Source of the DNA: Deltaproteobacteria bacterium RIFCSPLOWO2_12_FULL_60_19
GTDB lineage: Bacteria; Desulfobacterota; Binatia; UBA9968
DNA length: 64,000 bases
NCBI GenBank assembly: GCA_001798595.1
Contig: MGSS01000057.1
Location: forward strand, 62,001-126,000
Direction of reading: 5' to 3'
A program made the translations under genes and the position numbers. How positions within the stretch are numbered: the first letter of the stretch is position 1; every line of letters starts with the position of its first letter. The notes beneath the pieces were generated by a model, which ran no database searches, was not told where the DNA came from, and worked only from the letters and a program-made list of their open reading frames with translations. Below are positions 17,504 to 25,473 of this stretch, one piece after another.

Positions 17504-17527
17504 GGGCACGGCATGCCGTGCCCCTAC
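17500..17527. repeat. Perfect 28-base REP-like palindrome
   Basis: A perfect palindrome centred on GCATGC with arms GTAGGGGCACGGCA and its complement. It overlaps the TAG stop of the second large subunit (17501-17503) and ends before the 2Fe-2S gene. Imperfect relatives with the same GTAGGGGC head are at 23903 and 42484; the latter terminates a broken REP-associated transposase gene. It could form a stem in the transcript between the two genes. Confidence 0.9.
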
Positions 17528-17544
17528 GAAAGCGCAAAGAGGCA

Positions 17545-18042
17545 ATGCAGATGCAGGATGAATTAGATACATCGCAAACCTTCGCACTTTCGGTGACGGT
17601 TAACGGCAGGCCGTGGAGCGGCGACGTGCCGGTGGAGGAGACGCTGATCGAATTCCTGCGAGGTCGCCTGGGCCTCACCGGCACCAAGCGCTCCTGCGAG
17701 GCGCAGGTGTGCGGCGCGTGCACGGTGCTTGTGGACCGGCGGCCGATCAGCTCATGTAGTTATCTCACCTTTGAGGCCAACGGCAAATCTGTGCTAACCA
17801 TTGAAGGACTCGCGATCGGCGAACAACTCGATCCGCTGCAAGCGGCGTTCATCCGCAACATCGGCGCGCAGTGCGGCTACTGCACGCCGGGACAGATCAT
17901 GGCGGCCAAGGCGCTGCTGCTGGAAAACCCCTCGCCGACGCGAGAACAGATCGCCCACTGGCTCCGTGGAAATATCTGCCGCTGCGGCGCCTATCCGGGG
18001 ATCGCCGCGGCGATATTGGAAGCGAGTCGGGAGAAAAGATGA
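17545..18042 (+). CDS. 2Fe-2S small subunit of a xanthine dehydrogenase family enzyme
   Basis: 165 residues with the two-domain layout of CoxS/XdhC-type small subunits. The plant-type ferredoxin cluster is CEAQVCGACTVLVD with a distal Cys in ISSCSY (about residues 52-77). The second cluster is CGYCTPGQIM plus CRCGAYPG (about 113-150). It passes electrons from the molybdenum site to an acceptor. The start at 17545 was chosen because the upstream GTG at 17518 lies in the palindrome and the residues before Met do not match the family. The third gene of the L1-L2-S unit; the FAD subunit is absent, so the acceptor may be a quinone or a cytochrome. Confidence 0.93.
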   Translation: MQMQDELDTSQTFALSVTVNGRPWSGDVPVEETLIEFLRGRLGLTGTKRSCEAQVCGACTVLVDRRPISSCSYLTFEANGKSVLTIEGLAIGEQLDPLQAAFIRNIGAQCGYCTPGQIMAAKALLLENPSPTREQIAHWLRGNICRCGAYPGIAAAILEASREKR

Positions 18043-18054
18043 GGGTTGGAAACG

Positions 18055-19035
18055 ATGACTAAAAAAGTCTTTTCTCTTGCGCTCGGCGCTTTGCTCTTTG
18101 CGCTTTGCGTGTCTGTTCAGGCGCAGCAGCCGAAGAAAGTTTCCCGGATCGGTCTGCTCGCGAGCGGTCAAGGGCTCGGGTCGGCCGGCGACGCATTCCG
18201 GCAACGTCTTCGCGAGCTCGGCTGGGTTGAGGCCCAGAACATCACGATTGAGTCCCGGTTTGCAGGGGGAAAAAACTTGGACAGGCTGCCCCAGCTTGCG
18301 GCCGAGTTGGCGCGGCTCAAGGTTGCCGTAATCGTAGCGGATGGCGATCCAGCGATCTATGCTGCCAAGCAAGCCACCAGCGCGATTCCTATCGTCGTGG
18401 TGGCAGTTGGCGATCCAGTCAGAGAGGGTCTTGTCGCCAGCCTCGCCCGTCCGGGCGGAAACATCACGGGGTTGACATCCATTTCTACGGAGTTGAGCGG
18501 AAAGAGACTGGAGCTACTTAAGGAGGCTGTTCCTAAGGTATCGCGCGTGGCCGTCCTTTGGAATCCGGCCAATGCATCCAATGTGATCGAATTCAAAGAG
18601 GCGGAAGTCGCCGCGCGGGCGCTTGGTTTGAAGCTTCAATCTCTGGAGGTGCGTGGTCCGGACGATTTCCAAGGCGCATTCGCAGGCGCAGCCAGAGACC
18701 GAGCTAATGCGCTCATCGTGGTTAGAGACCCCCTCGTCGATAGTCACCATTTCCGCATACTAGACTTCGCTATCGACAAAAGACTGCCATCGATACACGG
18801 CGAGGAACAATTCGTAGAAGCAGGAGGCCTCATGTCCTACGGGCCGAGCCGCGTAGAGCTGTTCCGCCGCGCCGCTACTTATGTGGATAAGATCCTGAAA
18901 GGCGCGAAGCCCGCAGACCTGCCCGTGGAGCAACCGACTAAATTCGATCTGGTGATCAATCTGAAAAACGCCAAGCAGATCGGCCTCACGATTCCGCCGA
19001 ACGTGCTGGCAAGGGCGGATAAAGTCATCAAGTAA
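18055..19035 (+). CDS. ABC substrate-binding protein, PF04392 family
   Basis: 326 residues. ATG at 18055 opens a signal peptide (MTKKVFSLALGALLFALCVS, ending VQAQQ); a TTG nine bases upstream is less likely. The mature sequence has FRQRLRELGWVEAQNITIES, AIPIVVVAVGDPVREGLVAS, ARPGGNITG, GKRLELLKEAVP and the PF04392 tail IGLTIPPNVLARADKVIK. It begins 12 bases after the 2Fe-2S gene, so it may be transcribed with the molybdenum hydroxylase and deliver or sense its substrate. Confidence 0.87.
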   Translation: MTKKVFSLALGALLFALCVSVQAQQPKKVSRIGLLASGQGLGSAGDAFRQRLRELGWVEAQNITIESRFAGGKNLDRLPQLAAELARLKVAVIVADGDPAIYAAKQATSAIPIVVVAVGDPVREGLVASLARPGGNITGLTSISTELSGKRLELLKEAVPKVSRVAVLWNPANASNVIEFKEAEVAARALGLKLQSLEVRGPDDFQGAFAGAARDRANALIVVRDPLVDSHHFRILDFAIDKRLPSIHGEEQFVEAGGLMSYGPSRVELFRRAATYVDKILKGAKPADLPVEQPTKFDLVINLKNAKQIGLTIPPNVLARADKVIK

Positions 19036-19036
19036 T

Positions 19037-19158
19037 TTTAGATTTTCGATTGCTGATTTTAGATTGAGGAAAAAAGAGATGCACAGAACTCTTCGAAACC
19101 GATTTCTCAACTCTGATTCCGGCAACAATCGGAAATCTAAAATCGAAAATCCAAAATG
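19037..19158. repeat. Pair of AT-rich inverted repeats around a gene start
   Basis: 19037-19070 contains TTTTAGATTTTCGATT and GATTTTAGATTG; 19131-19158 contains the opposite-strand forms AAATCTAAAATCGAAAAT and CCAAAAT. The second copy is inside the N-terminal codons of the substrate-binding protein at 19079, encoding RKSKIENPK ahead of its hydrophobic core. Confidence 0.6.
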
Positions 19159-20131
19159 GGCGGGGATCTTCGCTATCGCTCTCACATTCGCCCTCGGTGG
19201 GGCTGGGGTTCAGGCGCAGCAGCCAAAAAGTGTTCCCAGGGTCGGGTATCTGTCGGTGCTCTCACCTTCGTCTGATTCCGCCCGCATTGAGGCGTTCCGC
19301 CAAGGTATGCGCGATCTGGGCTACCTTGAGGGACAGAACATGGCCATCGAGTACCGATATGCGGAGGGGAAGTTGGAGCGGCTCCCCGACCTGGCGGGGG
19401 AGCTGGTCCGTCTCAAAGTTGATGTCATCGTTGTCGGTGGGTCTACTGCAACTAGAGCGGCCAAAAATGTCACCAGGGTGATCCCAATCGTCATGGCGCA
19501 TGGTAGTGATCCTGTTGAACTCGGGTTTGTGGCGAGCCTCGCGAGGCCCGGGGGAAACATCACAGGGTTAACCCATCTGGCGCCGGAGCTTGGGGGGAAG
19601 CGCCTGGAGCTGCTCAAAGACAGTCTTGCCCAGCTTTCCCGCGTGGCCGTCCTCACGGATCCGGGCACTCAAGGCCACGGCCCGCAGATAAAAGAGCTCG
19701 AGGTTGCAGCACGGGCGTTGGGTCTGCAGCTTCGGCCCGCGGAAGTTCGAAAGCCCAACGACCTGGAGAACGCTTTTTCGGCAATGACCACGGGGCGCGC
19801 CGGCGCTCTTATCGGGCTGCAACAACCGACGTTGGATAGGCTTCGAGAACGGATCGTGGACCTCGCGGCCAAGAACCGGCTGCCAGCGATGTATTCAAAC
19901 AGCGAATACGTTGAGACGGGCGGTCTCATGTCTTACGCGGCTGACATTGTCGCCATGTTCCGGCGCGCCGCCACCTACGTGGACAAGATCCTCAAGGGCC
20001 GCAAGCCAGCCGACCTTCCTGTCGAGCAGCCGATGAAGTTCGAGCTGGTCATCAACCTGAAGGCGGCGAAGCAGATCGGGCTGACAATTCCGCCGAATGT
20101 GCTGGCGCGGGCGGACAAGGTGATCAAATAA
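19079..20131 (+). CDS. ABC substrate-binding protein, PF04392 family, unusual leader
   Basis: 350 residues. The mature region matches the paralogues at 11381 and 18055: VPRVGYLSVL, FRQGMRDLGYLEGQNMAIEY, IPIVMAHGSDPVELGFVASL, ARPGGNITG, GKRLELLKDSLA, and tail IGLTIPPNVLARADKVIK. The N-terminus is odd: about 26 residues, several encoded by an AT-rich repeat, precede the hydrophobic core WAGIFAIALTFALGG. A GAAAAAAGAG string precedes the ATG. Either an extended n-region is tolerated or the original start was displaced by repeat insertion. Confidence 0.82.
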   Translation: MHRTLRNRFLNSDSGNNRKSKIENPKWAGIFAIALTFALGGAGVQAQQPKSVPRVGYLSVLSPSSDSARIEAFRQGMRDLGYLEGQNMAIEYRYAEGKLERLPDLAGELVRLKVDVIVVGGSTATRAAKNVTRVIPIVMAHGSDPVELGFVASLARPGGNITGLTHLAPELGGKRLELLKDSLAQLSRVAVLTDPGTQGHGPQIKELEVAARALGLQLRPAEVRKPNDLENAFSAMTTGRAGALIGLQQPTLDRLRERIVDLAAKNRLPAMYSNSEYVETGGLMSYAADIVAMFRRAATYVDKILKGRKPADLPVEQPMKFELVINLKAAKQIGLTIPPNVLARADKVIK

Positions 20132-20137
20132 CACCGA

Positions 20138-20497
20138 TCAGCGGAAAGGGGCGATCGAGCCGGGTCCGAGCGGGAGTTCGAGAGCGTGGGCAAGGGCACG
20201 ATTGAGTTGGGCGAGCTTGGTCGCCGATAAGGTGGACACAAAATGGGTGAGCTTAGTTTTGAACATCAATGTGAGAAAATCGCAGCGGATCGCGGAGGTG
20301 CGTGGCAGACCGTCCTCCGGCCCCAGCACAACCTCGGTTGTGAGTCCCAGGACTTCTCCGTAGACAGGGGCGCAAACGACCGTCGAAACGTCCTCGTGCT
20401 CGGCGACAAATGTTCGGGACACCACGACGTAAAATCCCGGCTTTCCGCCGCGCTCGGAAACCCGCTCGCGCGTGCGGTAGACCTCGCCTCGCCTCAC
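20138..20497 (-). CDS. MazF/PemK-family mRNA interferase toxin
   Basis: 119 residues with the PemK-type pattern MRRGEVYRTRERVSERGGKP followed by FYVVVSRTFVAEH, VVCAPVYGE and PRTSAIRCDFLTLMFKTKLT. Such toxins cleave mRNA. It overlaps the upstream antitoxin by 4 bases (ATGA), the usual toxin-antitoxin coupling. Its stop is 7 bases from the convergent substrate-binding protein stop. Confidence 0.85.
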   Translation of the reverse strand: MRRGEVYRTRERVSERGGKPGFYVVVSRTFVAEHEDVSTVVCAPVYGEVLGLTTEVVLGPEDGLPRTSAIRCDFLTLMFKTKLTHFVSTLSATKLAQLNRALAHALELPLGPGSIAPFR

Positions 20498-20730
20498 GAG
20501 CGCGCCTGCTCCGAGATGAGCGCCCGCGCTTGCCGCGCCAGGCGCTTGCGGTGTTTCCGAAACACCTCGCCGTCCTTCGCCTCAATCTGTCGGCGTCGCT
20601 CTCGTTCGCCGAATTCGCGCAGCGCCTCTCGAACAAGCGCCGATCGACTGCGAAATCGCATGGACCCCTCGGTCAATTCATCCAGGACCTTCAACGTTGC
20701 TTCGTCAACAGTAACAGCAATAGTTTTCAT
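20494..20730 (-). CDS. Ribbon-helix-helix antitoxin of a MazF-type pair
   Basis: 78 residues from ATG at 20730: MKTIAVTVDEATLKVLDELT then FRSRSALVREALREFGERER. The N-terminal strand and the RSALVREAL helix are typical of CopG/MetJ-type DNA-binding antitoxins; the C-terminal basic tail would bind the toxin. An upstream in-frame ATG at 20766 adds 12 residues that do not fit the fold. Expected to repress its own promoter in the gap to the divergent gene. Confidence 0.82.
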   Translation of the reverse strand: MKTIAVTVDEATLKVLDELTEGSMRFRSRSALVREALREFGERERRRQIEAKDGEVFRKHRKRLARQARALISEQARS

Positions 20731-20779
20731 ATTGGCAAAGGTATCAGCATTTTGGGCTGATTTCAATGTTCCTGCCGTC

Positions 20780-21763
20780 TTGACTCAAGGCTTCACAAGA
20801 TACGGCATCGGCGTGGCGATGGTATGTGGCGTGGTGGCGGGGGTGTTGTGTGCGGAGGTCGGCGCGGCGGATAAGATCAGAATCGCCGTCACCAACTTCA
20901 ACATGAGCTTTCTCCCTTCGGGCATCGCGCTGAAGCGGGGCTTCTTCAAGGAAGAGGGGTTGGAGGCGGAGGTGATCCGGATGAACGCCAACGTCGCCAT
21001 TGCCGCTCTGGCCGGCGGCGACGTCGGCTACACGATGATCTTCGGCTCCGTCGTGCGGGCGGCGATGAGAGGCCTGCCGGTCAAGGTTGTCGCGAGCTTC
21101 ATCGACGGCTCGACGCACGCGCTGATCGCCCGTCCCGAGTTCAAGTCCGCCAAAGATTTAAAGGGCAAGACGCTCGGCGTGCAGGCTTACGGCGCCACCG
21201 ACCACCTCGCTGCGAATATGATGCTCAAACATTTCGGCGTCGATCCTGAAAAAGATATCAAGACGGTGGCCCTGGGTTCCGCCTCGGCGCGCCTGGCCGC
21301 GCTGAAAGAGGGAGTCGTGCAGGCTGCCGTGGTCGCGCCTCCGGCGGACGCTGAAGGGAAGAAGCTCGGGTTTGTCGTCTTTAGCAGGGCGTACGAAGTC
21401 TTCAACTTTCCGTTTGTCGGGCTGGGAACGACGGTCAAGAAGATTCAAGAGCGGCCGGACGAGGTGCGGCGGACGATCAAGGCGTTGATCAAGGCGAATC
21501 GTTTTATCCGCAACAATCGAGAGGGGACGATCCAGATCCTGACGGAGTGGGGCCGGACGGAGCCGGAGAATGCGGCGGCGGCCTACGATTCGTCGTGGAA
21601 GGTTTACAACCTCGACGGGAATATACCGGAGGACGGCTTACGCTCGGTGATCGAGCAGGCGAAGCAGGAGGCGAAGATCACGCGCGAGATTGCGTTGGGG
21701 GAGGTGGCCGAGCAGGGGCTGCTGCGCGAGGCGCAGCGGGAGTTGGGAATAAAAGGGCGATGA
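20780..21763 (+). CDS. NMT1-type ABC substrate-binding protein
   Basis: 327 residues if it starts at TTG 20780; ATG at 20819 is the alternative. Starting at 20780 gives a plausible leader ending VLCAEVGA before ADKIRIAVTNFN. A much longer open frame upstream is antisense to the toxin-antitoxin pair and is rejected. The mature part has LKRGFFKEEGLEAEVIRMNA, ALAGGDVGYTMIFGS, KDLKGKTLGVQAYGA and FPFVGLGTTVKK. It is a tandem paralogue of the gene at 21790. Confidence 0.83.
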   Translation: MTQGFTRYGIGVAMVCGVVAGVLCAEVGAADKIRIAVTNFNMSFLPSGIALKRGFFKEEGLEAEVIRMNANVAIAALAGGDVGYTMIFGSVVRAAMRGLPVKVVASFIDGSTHALIARPEFKSAKDLKGKTLGVQAYGATDHLAANMMLKHFGVDPEKDIKTVALGSASARLAALKEGVVQAAVVAPPADAEGKKLGFVVFSRAYEVFNFPFVGLGTTVKKIQERPDEVRRTIKALIKANRFIRNNREGTIQILTEWGRTEPENAAAAYDSSWKVYNLDGNIPEDGLRSVIEQAKQEAKITREIALGEVAEQGLLREAQRELGIKGR

Positions 21764-21789
21764 CACGTTTGAAAACTCGAGGAGAAAAC

Positions 21790-22746
21790 ATGAAGAAATT
21801 TTGGATGCTGATCGTTGCGGCCATCGGCCTGTGTGATCCCGCCTACGGCGCGGATAAGATTCGCATCTCCATATCGAGTCTGGATGTGGCCTTTCTCACC
21901 GGGGGGGTGGCGGAGAAGAGGGGCTTCTTCAAGGAAGAAGGATTGGAGGTCGAGCTGATTCGCATGAACGCCAACGTCTCGATCACCGCGCTCGCCACGG
22001 GCGACATCGACTATACGATGATCTTCGGCTCGGTGGTGCGAGGCGCGATGCGCGGCCTGCCGATCAAGGTCGTCGCGAGCTTCATGGACAGCTCCACGCA
22101 CACGCTGATCGCCCGGCCCGAGTTCAAATCGCTTAAGGATTTAAAGGGCAAGACGCTGGGCGTCAGCTCTTTCGGCGCGACGGCGGATGTGGCGGCGCGC
22201 ATGATGTTCAAACAGGCGGGCATCGATCCTGAGAAAGAGATCAAGATCATCGCCTTGGGAGCCGATCGCGCGCGCTTCGCCGCGCTGAAAGAGGGGATCG
22301 TCGACGTGGCGGTCATCTCCCCGCCGGCGGACGCCGAGGGGAAGAAGATGGGATTCAACGTTCTCGCCCGGGCCTACGAGCTGTTCAGCTTTCCCTTCGT
22401 CGGGCTGGGAACGAACGTGAAGAAGCTGAAGGAGAAGCCCGACGAGATCAAGAAAACCATCAAGGCGCTGATCAAGGCGAATCGCTACATCCCGGCCAAC
22501 CGGGACGGCGCGATCCAGGTCCTTGCCGAGTGGGGCAGGACCGACCGGGAGAGCGCGGCGGCGTCGTACGACGGCACGGTCAAAGTGTTCAACGCAGACG
22601 GGAGCATTCCGCAAGACGGGCTCAAGCTGGTGATCGACCAGGCCAAGCAGGCCCTGAAGATGGACCGTCCGGTCTCATTCGATGAAGTCGCGGACCTAGG
22701 TCCTTTGCGCGAGGCGCAAAAAGAGTTAGGAATCAAAGGACGTTAA
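21790..22746 (+). CDS. NMT1-type ABC substrate-binding protein, tandem paralogue
   Basis: 318 residues with signal peptide MKKFWMLIVAAIGLCDPAYG. Start at 21790 is preceded by GGAGAAAAC. The mature protein parallels its upstream neighbour block by block: EKRGFFKEEGLEVELIRMNA, DYTMIFGSVVRGAMRGLPIK, KDLKGKTLGVSSFGA, FPFVGLGTNVKKLKEKPDE, and ends LREAQKELGIKGR just as the neighbour does. The two were produced by a recent duplication and probably bind related ligands. Confidence 0.87.
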   Translation: MKKFWMLIVAAIGLCDPAYGADKIRISISSLDVAFLTGGVAEKRGFFKEEGLEVELIRMNANVSITALATGDIDYTMIFGSVVRGAMRGLPIKVVASFMDSSTHTLIARPEFKSLKDLKGKTLGVSSFGATADVAARMMFKQAGIDPEKEIKIIALGADRARFAALKEGIVDVAVISPPADAEGKKMGFNVLARAYELFSFPFVGLGTNVKKLKEKPDEIKKTIKALIKANRYIPANRDGAIQVLAEWGRTDRESAAASYDGTVKVFNADGSIPQDGLKLVIDQAKQALKMDRPVSFDEVADLGPLREAQKELGIKGR

Positions 22747-22767
22747 ACAACAGGAGGACAGAGAGAT

Positions 22768-23850
22768 ATGCCGGAACCAAAGATTTCAACGCAGCAGATT
22801 GCGGAGAAAAAAAGTTCGTACCGCAAGTGGATCGATGCGGAGGGTGTGCCGCTGATCGAAGGATTTTTTCTCGACGACATCGCCGCGGCGCCGCTTTCGC
22901 CCTGGGACCGCGTCGGCGGCAATGCCGTGCGCGTATGCCTGGAAGGCACGGGCGAGACGAACGATGCCTATATTTGCGAGATTCCGCCCGGGAAGTCCCT
23001 CAAACCGCAAAAGCACATGTTCGAAGAGCTGGTCTATATCGTGAGTGGCCGGGGGGCGACGACGATGTGGCAGGACAACGGCCCCAAGCGGACCTTCGAG
23101 TGGCAGGAAGGATCGCTGTTTTCGCCGCCGCTCAACACGAATTACCAGCACTTCAACGGCAGCGGCACTCAGCCCGCGCGCTATCTCGCGGTCACGAGCG
23201 CGCCGATCATGATCAACCTCATCCATAACATCGACTTTGTCTTCAACTGCGCGTACGTCTTCAAGGATCGCTTTAACTCCGAGGACGATTACTTTTCGAA
23301 GGAGGGCACCTGGTACGCGGGCAGGGTCTGGGAGACCAACTTTGTGCCCGACGCGAAGAACCTGAATCTCATCGAGTGGAAGGAGCGTGGCGCCGGCGGC
23401 TCCCAGGTCCGCTTCCAGATCGCCGAGAATACGATGTGCGGCCATGTCTCGCAATTTCCCGTCGGCACCTACAAGAAGGCCCACTACCACGGGCCGGGCG
23501 CTCACGTGATCATCTTGAGCGGCCAGGGCTACTCGCTCATGTGGCCCAAGGGCCAGCCGATCCAGCGATTCGATTGGAAGCCGGGCAGCATGGTCGTTCC
23601 GCCGGCGGATTGGTTCCACCAACACTTTAACTCCGGCCCGAACCCCGCGCGCTATCTCGCGCTCCGCTGGGGCAGCAAGAAGTACTACGGCATCATGGGC
23701 GAGGGCGGGGGTCAGACCGACGTGGACGTGAAACTCGGCGGCCATCAGATCGAGTACGAAGACGAGGATCCAATGGTGCGGCGCATATTCGAAGAGGCGT
23801 GCGCCAAGTCCGGCGCCAAGAGCCAGATGGAGAAGTACTATAAGAAGTGA
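22768..23850 (+). CDS. Two-domain cupin protein
   Basis: 360 residues with two cupin barrels. Domain 1: SLKPQKHMFEELVYIVSGRG followed by the second motif SLFSPPLNTNYQHFN (about residues 72-135). Domain 2: YKKAHYHGPGAHVIILSGQG and MVVPPADWFHQHFNSGPNPA (about 235-295). The His-rich motifs in both halves would hold a metal. The sequence is of the kind annotated as cupin or ethanolamine-ammonia-lyase-activating protein in catabolic clusters. An AGGAGG-like site precedes the ATG and it follows the binding protein by 21 bases. Reaction unknown. Confidence 0.8.
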   Translation: MPEPKISTQQIAEKKSSYRKWIDAEGVPLIEGFFLDDIAAAPLSPWDRVGGNAVRVCLEGTGETNDAYICEIPPGKSLKPQKHMFEELVYIVSGRGATTMWQDNGPKRTFEWQEGSLFSPPLNTNYQHFNGSGTQPARYLAVTSAPIMINLIHNIDFVFNCAYVFKDRFNSEDDYFSKEGTWYAGRVWETNFVPDAKNLNLIEWKERGAGGSQVRFQIAENTMCGHVSQFPVGTYKKAHYHGPGAHVIILSGQGYSLMWPKGQPIQRFDWKPGSMVVPPADWFHQHFNSGPNPARYLALRWGSKKYYGIMGEGGGQTDVDVKLGGHQIEYEDEDPMVRRIFEEACAKSGAKSQMEKYYKK

Positions 23851-23902
23851 GTCGTGAGAAGTGAGCAGTGAGTAGTGGGGACAAAGAAGCAAAGCGCAAA
23901 GA

Positions 23903-23929
23903 GTAGGGGCGCGATTCATCGTGCCCGTA
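23903..23929. repeat. Degenerate REP-like palindrome
   Basis: GTAGGGGCGCGATTCATC followed by GTGCCCGTA: the arms GTAGGGGC/GCCCGTA pair imperfectly. Same family as the elements at 17500 and 42484. Lies between the cupin gene and the next plus-strand gene. Confidence 0.7.
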
Positions 23930-23942
23930 TGAGCTTCAGTAG

Positions 23943-24911
23943 ATGGGCATAACGAGGAAGATTACCTTCGCGGGCGGGGACTACGACCGCACGCATGCGC
24001 TGATCGAAGGGAGCATCAAGCCGGAGGGTCTCGAGCTCGACTGGCGCATCCTGCCGTATCATGAAATCTGGACGCGGATGCTCAATCGCTACGAGTTCGA
24101 CGCCTCGGAGCTGTCGCTCTCTTCGTATCTGATCGGGCGCACGATGGGGAAGCCGTTGACCGCGATCCCCGTCTTTCCGGCGCGCGCCTTTCGCCACTCC
24201 TGCATCTTCGTCAACACGCGGAGCGGCATCCGCGAGCCGCGCGACCTCGTCGGGAAAAAGGTCGGCATCTCCGAATTTCAACAGACGGCGACCGTATGGG
24301 TGCGGGGAACTTTGCAGCACGAGTACGGCGTTGATCTGGAGAAGGTCCGCTGGTTCACCTGGGTGAAGCAGAGCCGGATGGAGATCGAGCTGCCACGGCG
24401 ATTCAATATTCAGCAGCTTCCACCCGAGACGCCGCCGGACGAGCTGCTGGCGCAAGGGGAGCTGGACGCGATCATCTGCGCCAATCTCTTTCCCTCTCTG
24501 CTGAACGGCGCGCCGGGAATCCGGCGGCTGTTTGAGAATTACGAGGAGGTCGAGGCCGACTATTTCGCCAAGACCGGGATTTTTCCGATCATGCACACCG
24601 TGGCGATCCGCGCCGAGCTCTGGAAGGAATCCCCTTGGATCGCGGAGAGTCTCTTCAAGGCGTTCCAGCAATCCAAGGAGCTGGCTTACCAGCGGCTCAA
24701 CGATCTCTCGCCTTATAAAATCAGCCTCGCCTGGTTTCGCGAGCCGGTGAAGCGGCAGAGAGAAATTCTCGGCGACGACCCGTGGGCTTACGGACTGAGC
24801 AAAAATCGCCGCGTCGTGGAGACGCTGATGCAGTACCTCTACGAGCAGGGGCTGGTGAATAAGAAGATGCCGCTGGAAGAGTTGTTCGCGCCGAACACGT
24901 TGGATTTGTAG
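23943..24911 (+). CDS. 4,5-dihydroxyphthalate decarboxylase-like / periplasmic-binding-fold protein
   Basis: 322 residues without a signal peptide. The pattern ITFAGGDYDRTHALIEGSIK, FDASELSLSSYLIGRTMGKP, IPVFPARAFRHSCIFVNT, DLVGKKVGISEFQQTATVWV and GVDLEKVRWFTW is that of the Pht5 family. Proven members decarboxylate 4,5-dihydroxyphthalate, but most relatives have a substrate-binding-protein fold of unknown role. ATG at 23943 directly follows the palindromic element with only weak ribosome-binding sequence. Likely catabolic enzyme; substrate uncertain. Confidence 0.78.
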   Translation: MGITRKITFAGGDYDRTHALIEGSIKPEGLELDWRILPYHEIWTRMLNRYEFDASELSLSSYLIGRTMGKPLTAIPVFPARAFRHSCIFVNTRSGIREPRDLVGKKVGISEFQQTATVWVRGTLQHEYGVDLEKVRWFTWVKQSRMEIELPRRFNIQQLPPETPPDELLAQGELDAIICANLFPSLLNGAPGIRRLFENYEEVEADYFAKTGIFPIMHTVAIRAELWKESPWIAESLFKAFQQSKELAYQRLNDLSPYKISLAWFREPVKRQREILGDDPWAYGLSKNRRVVETLMQYLYEQGLVNKKMPLEELFAPNTLDL

Positions 24912-24942
24912 GTCGGCACCGAAATAGATAGGAGAGAGATTT

Positions 24943-25281
24943 ATGGAAAAGCCGAGAATCCGCCACATCGCCATCAACGTTCGGGACCGGGAGAAGGAGG
25001 CCGAGTACTACAAGCGCGTCTTCGGCATGGAAGAGAAGCAGCGGGGCGAAAACGGCACGATCTATCTTTCCGACGGCTTCGTCGACGTCGCCCTGATCAG
25101 CACGCCGAGGCATCCCTGGGGGATCAACCATTTCGGTTTCAAGGTGGACAGCGTGAAGGCCGTGGAGAAGACCGCGCAAACGACCGCCGAGGCCAATACT
25201 TTCGGCGCGATCGCGGAGAGTTGGATCAAAGACCCGGAAGGTAACCGGGTGGATATCTCCGAGCACGGCTGGCCAGTCTGA
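24943..25281 (+). CDS. VOC-superfamily (glyoxalase-like) protein
   Basis: 112 residues with the VOC pattern: IRHIAINVRDREKEAEYYKR, VFGMEEKQRGENG, INHFGFKVDS and the C-terminal WIKDPEGNRVDISEHG. His7 (IRHIAIN), His55-type (NHFGF) and Glu (DISEH) are candidate metal ligands. Proteins like this act as dioxygenases, isomerases or lyases on small molecules. It follows the Pht5-like gene by about 30 bases with an AGGAGAGA site, suggesting joint function. Confidence 0.82.
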   Translation: MEKPRIRHIAINVRDREKEAEYYKRVFGMEEKQRGENGTIYLSDGFVDVALISTPRHPWGINHFGFKVDSVKAVEKTAQTTAEANTFGAIAESWIKDPEGNRVDISEHGWPV

Positions 25282-25408
25282 GAGCCTGCTGAAAAAGGCC
25301 CATCTGCGGCGTTGCACTCGAACCGCTTCGCTCGACGTACTATAGAGTACGCCGTCGCTCGCGGATTCATCGTGCGCCTTGCATCTGGGACCTTTTTGAT
25401 CAGGCTCT
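25281..25408. repeat. 128-base imperfect palindrome, MITE-like
   Basis: The left end AGAGCCTGCTGAAAAAGGCC and the reverse complement of the right end, AGAGCCTGATCAAAAAGGTC, match in most positions, as do the next ~15 bases (CATCTGC.GGCG). The centre is GTACTATAGAGTAC. The element begins on the last base of the VOC gene stop. Its terminal inverted repeats and the lack of coding capacity suggest a non-autonomous mobile element; no target duplication is obvious. Confidence 0.7.
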
Positions 25409-25473
25409 AAGAGTTTTAAAACAGATGCGGATTGCCAAAAAACGTTTCATGACGAGTTTTACAGAGGAGCACG

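Noticed and set aside
20243-20779. Long open extension upstream of the binding protein at 20780
   Set aside because: It is antisense to a well-supported MazF-type pair and has none of the family similarity or leader features; the signal peptide lies at 20780-20870.
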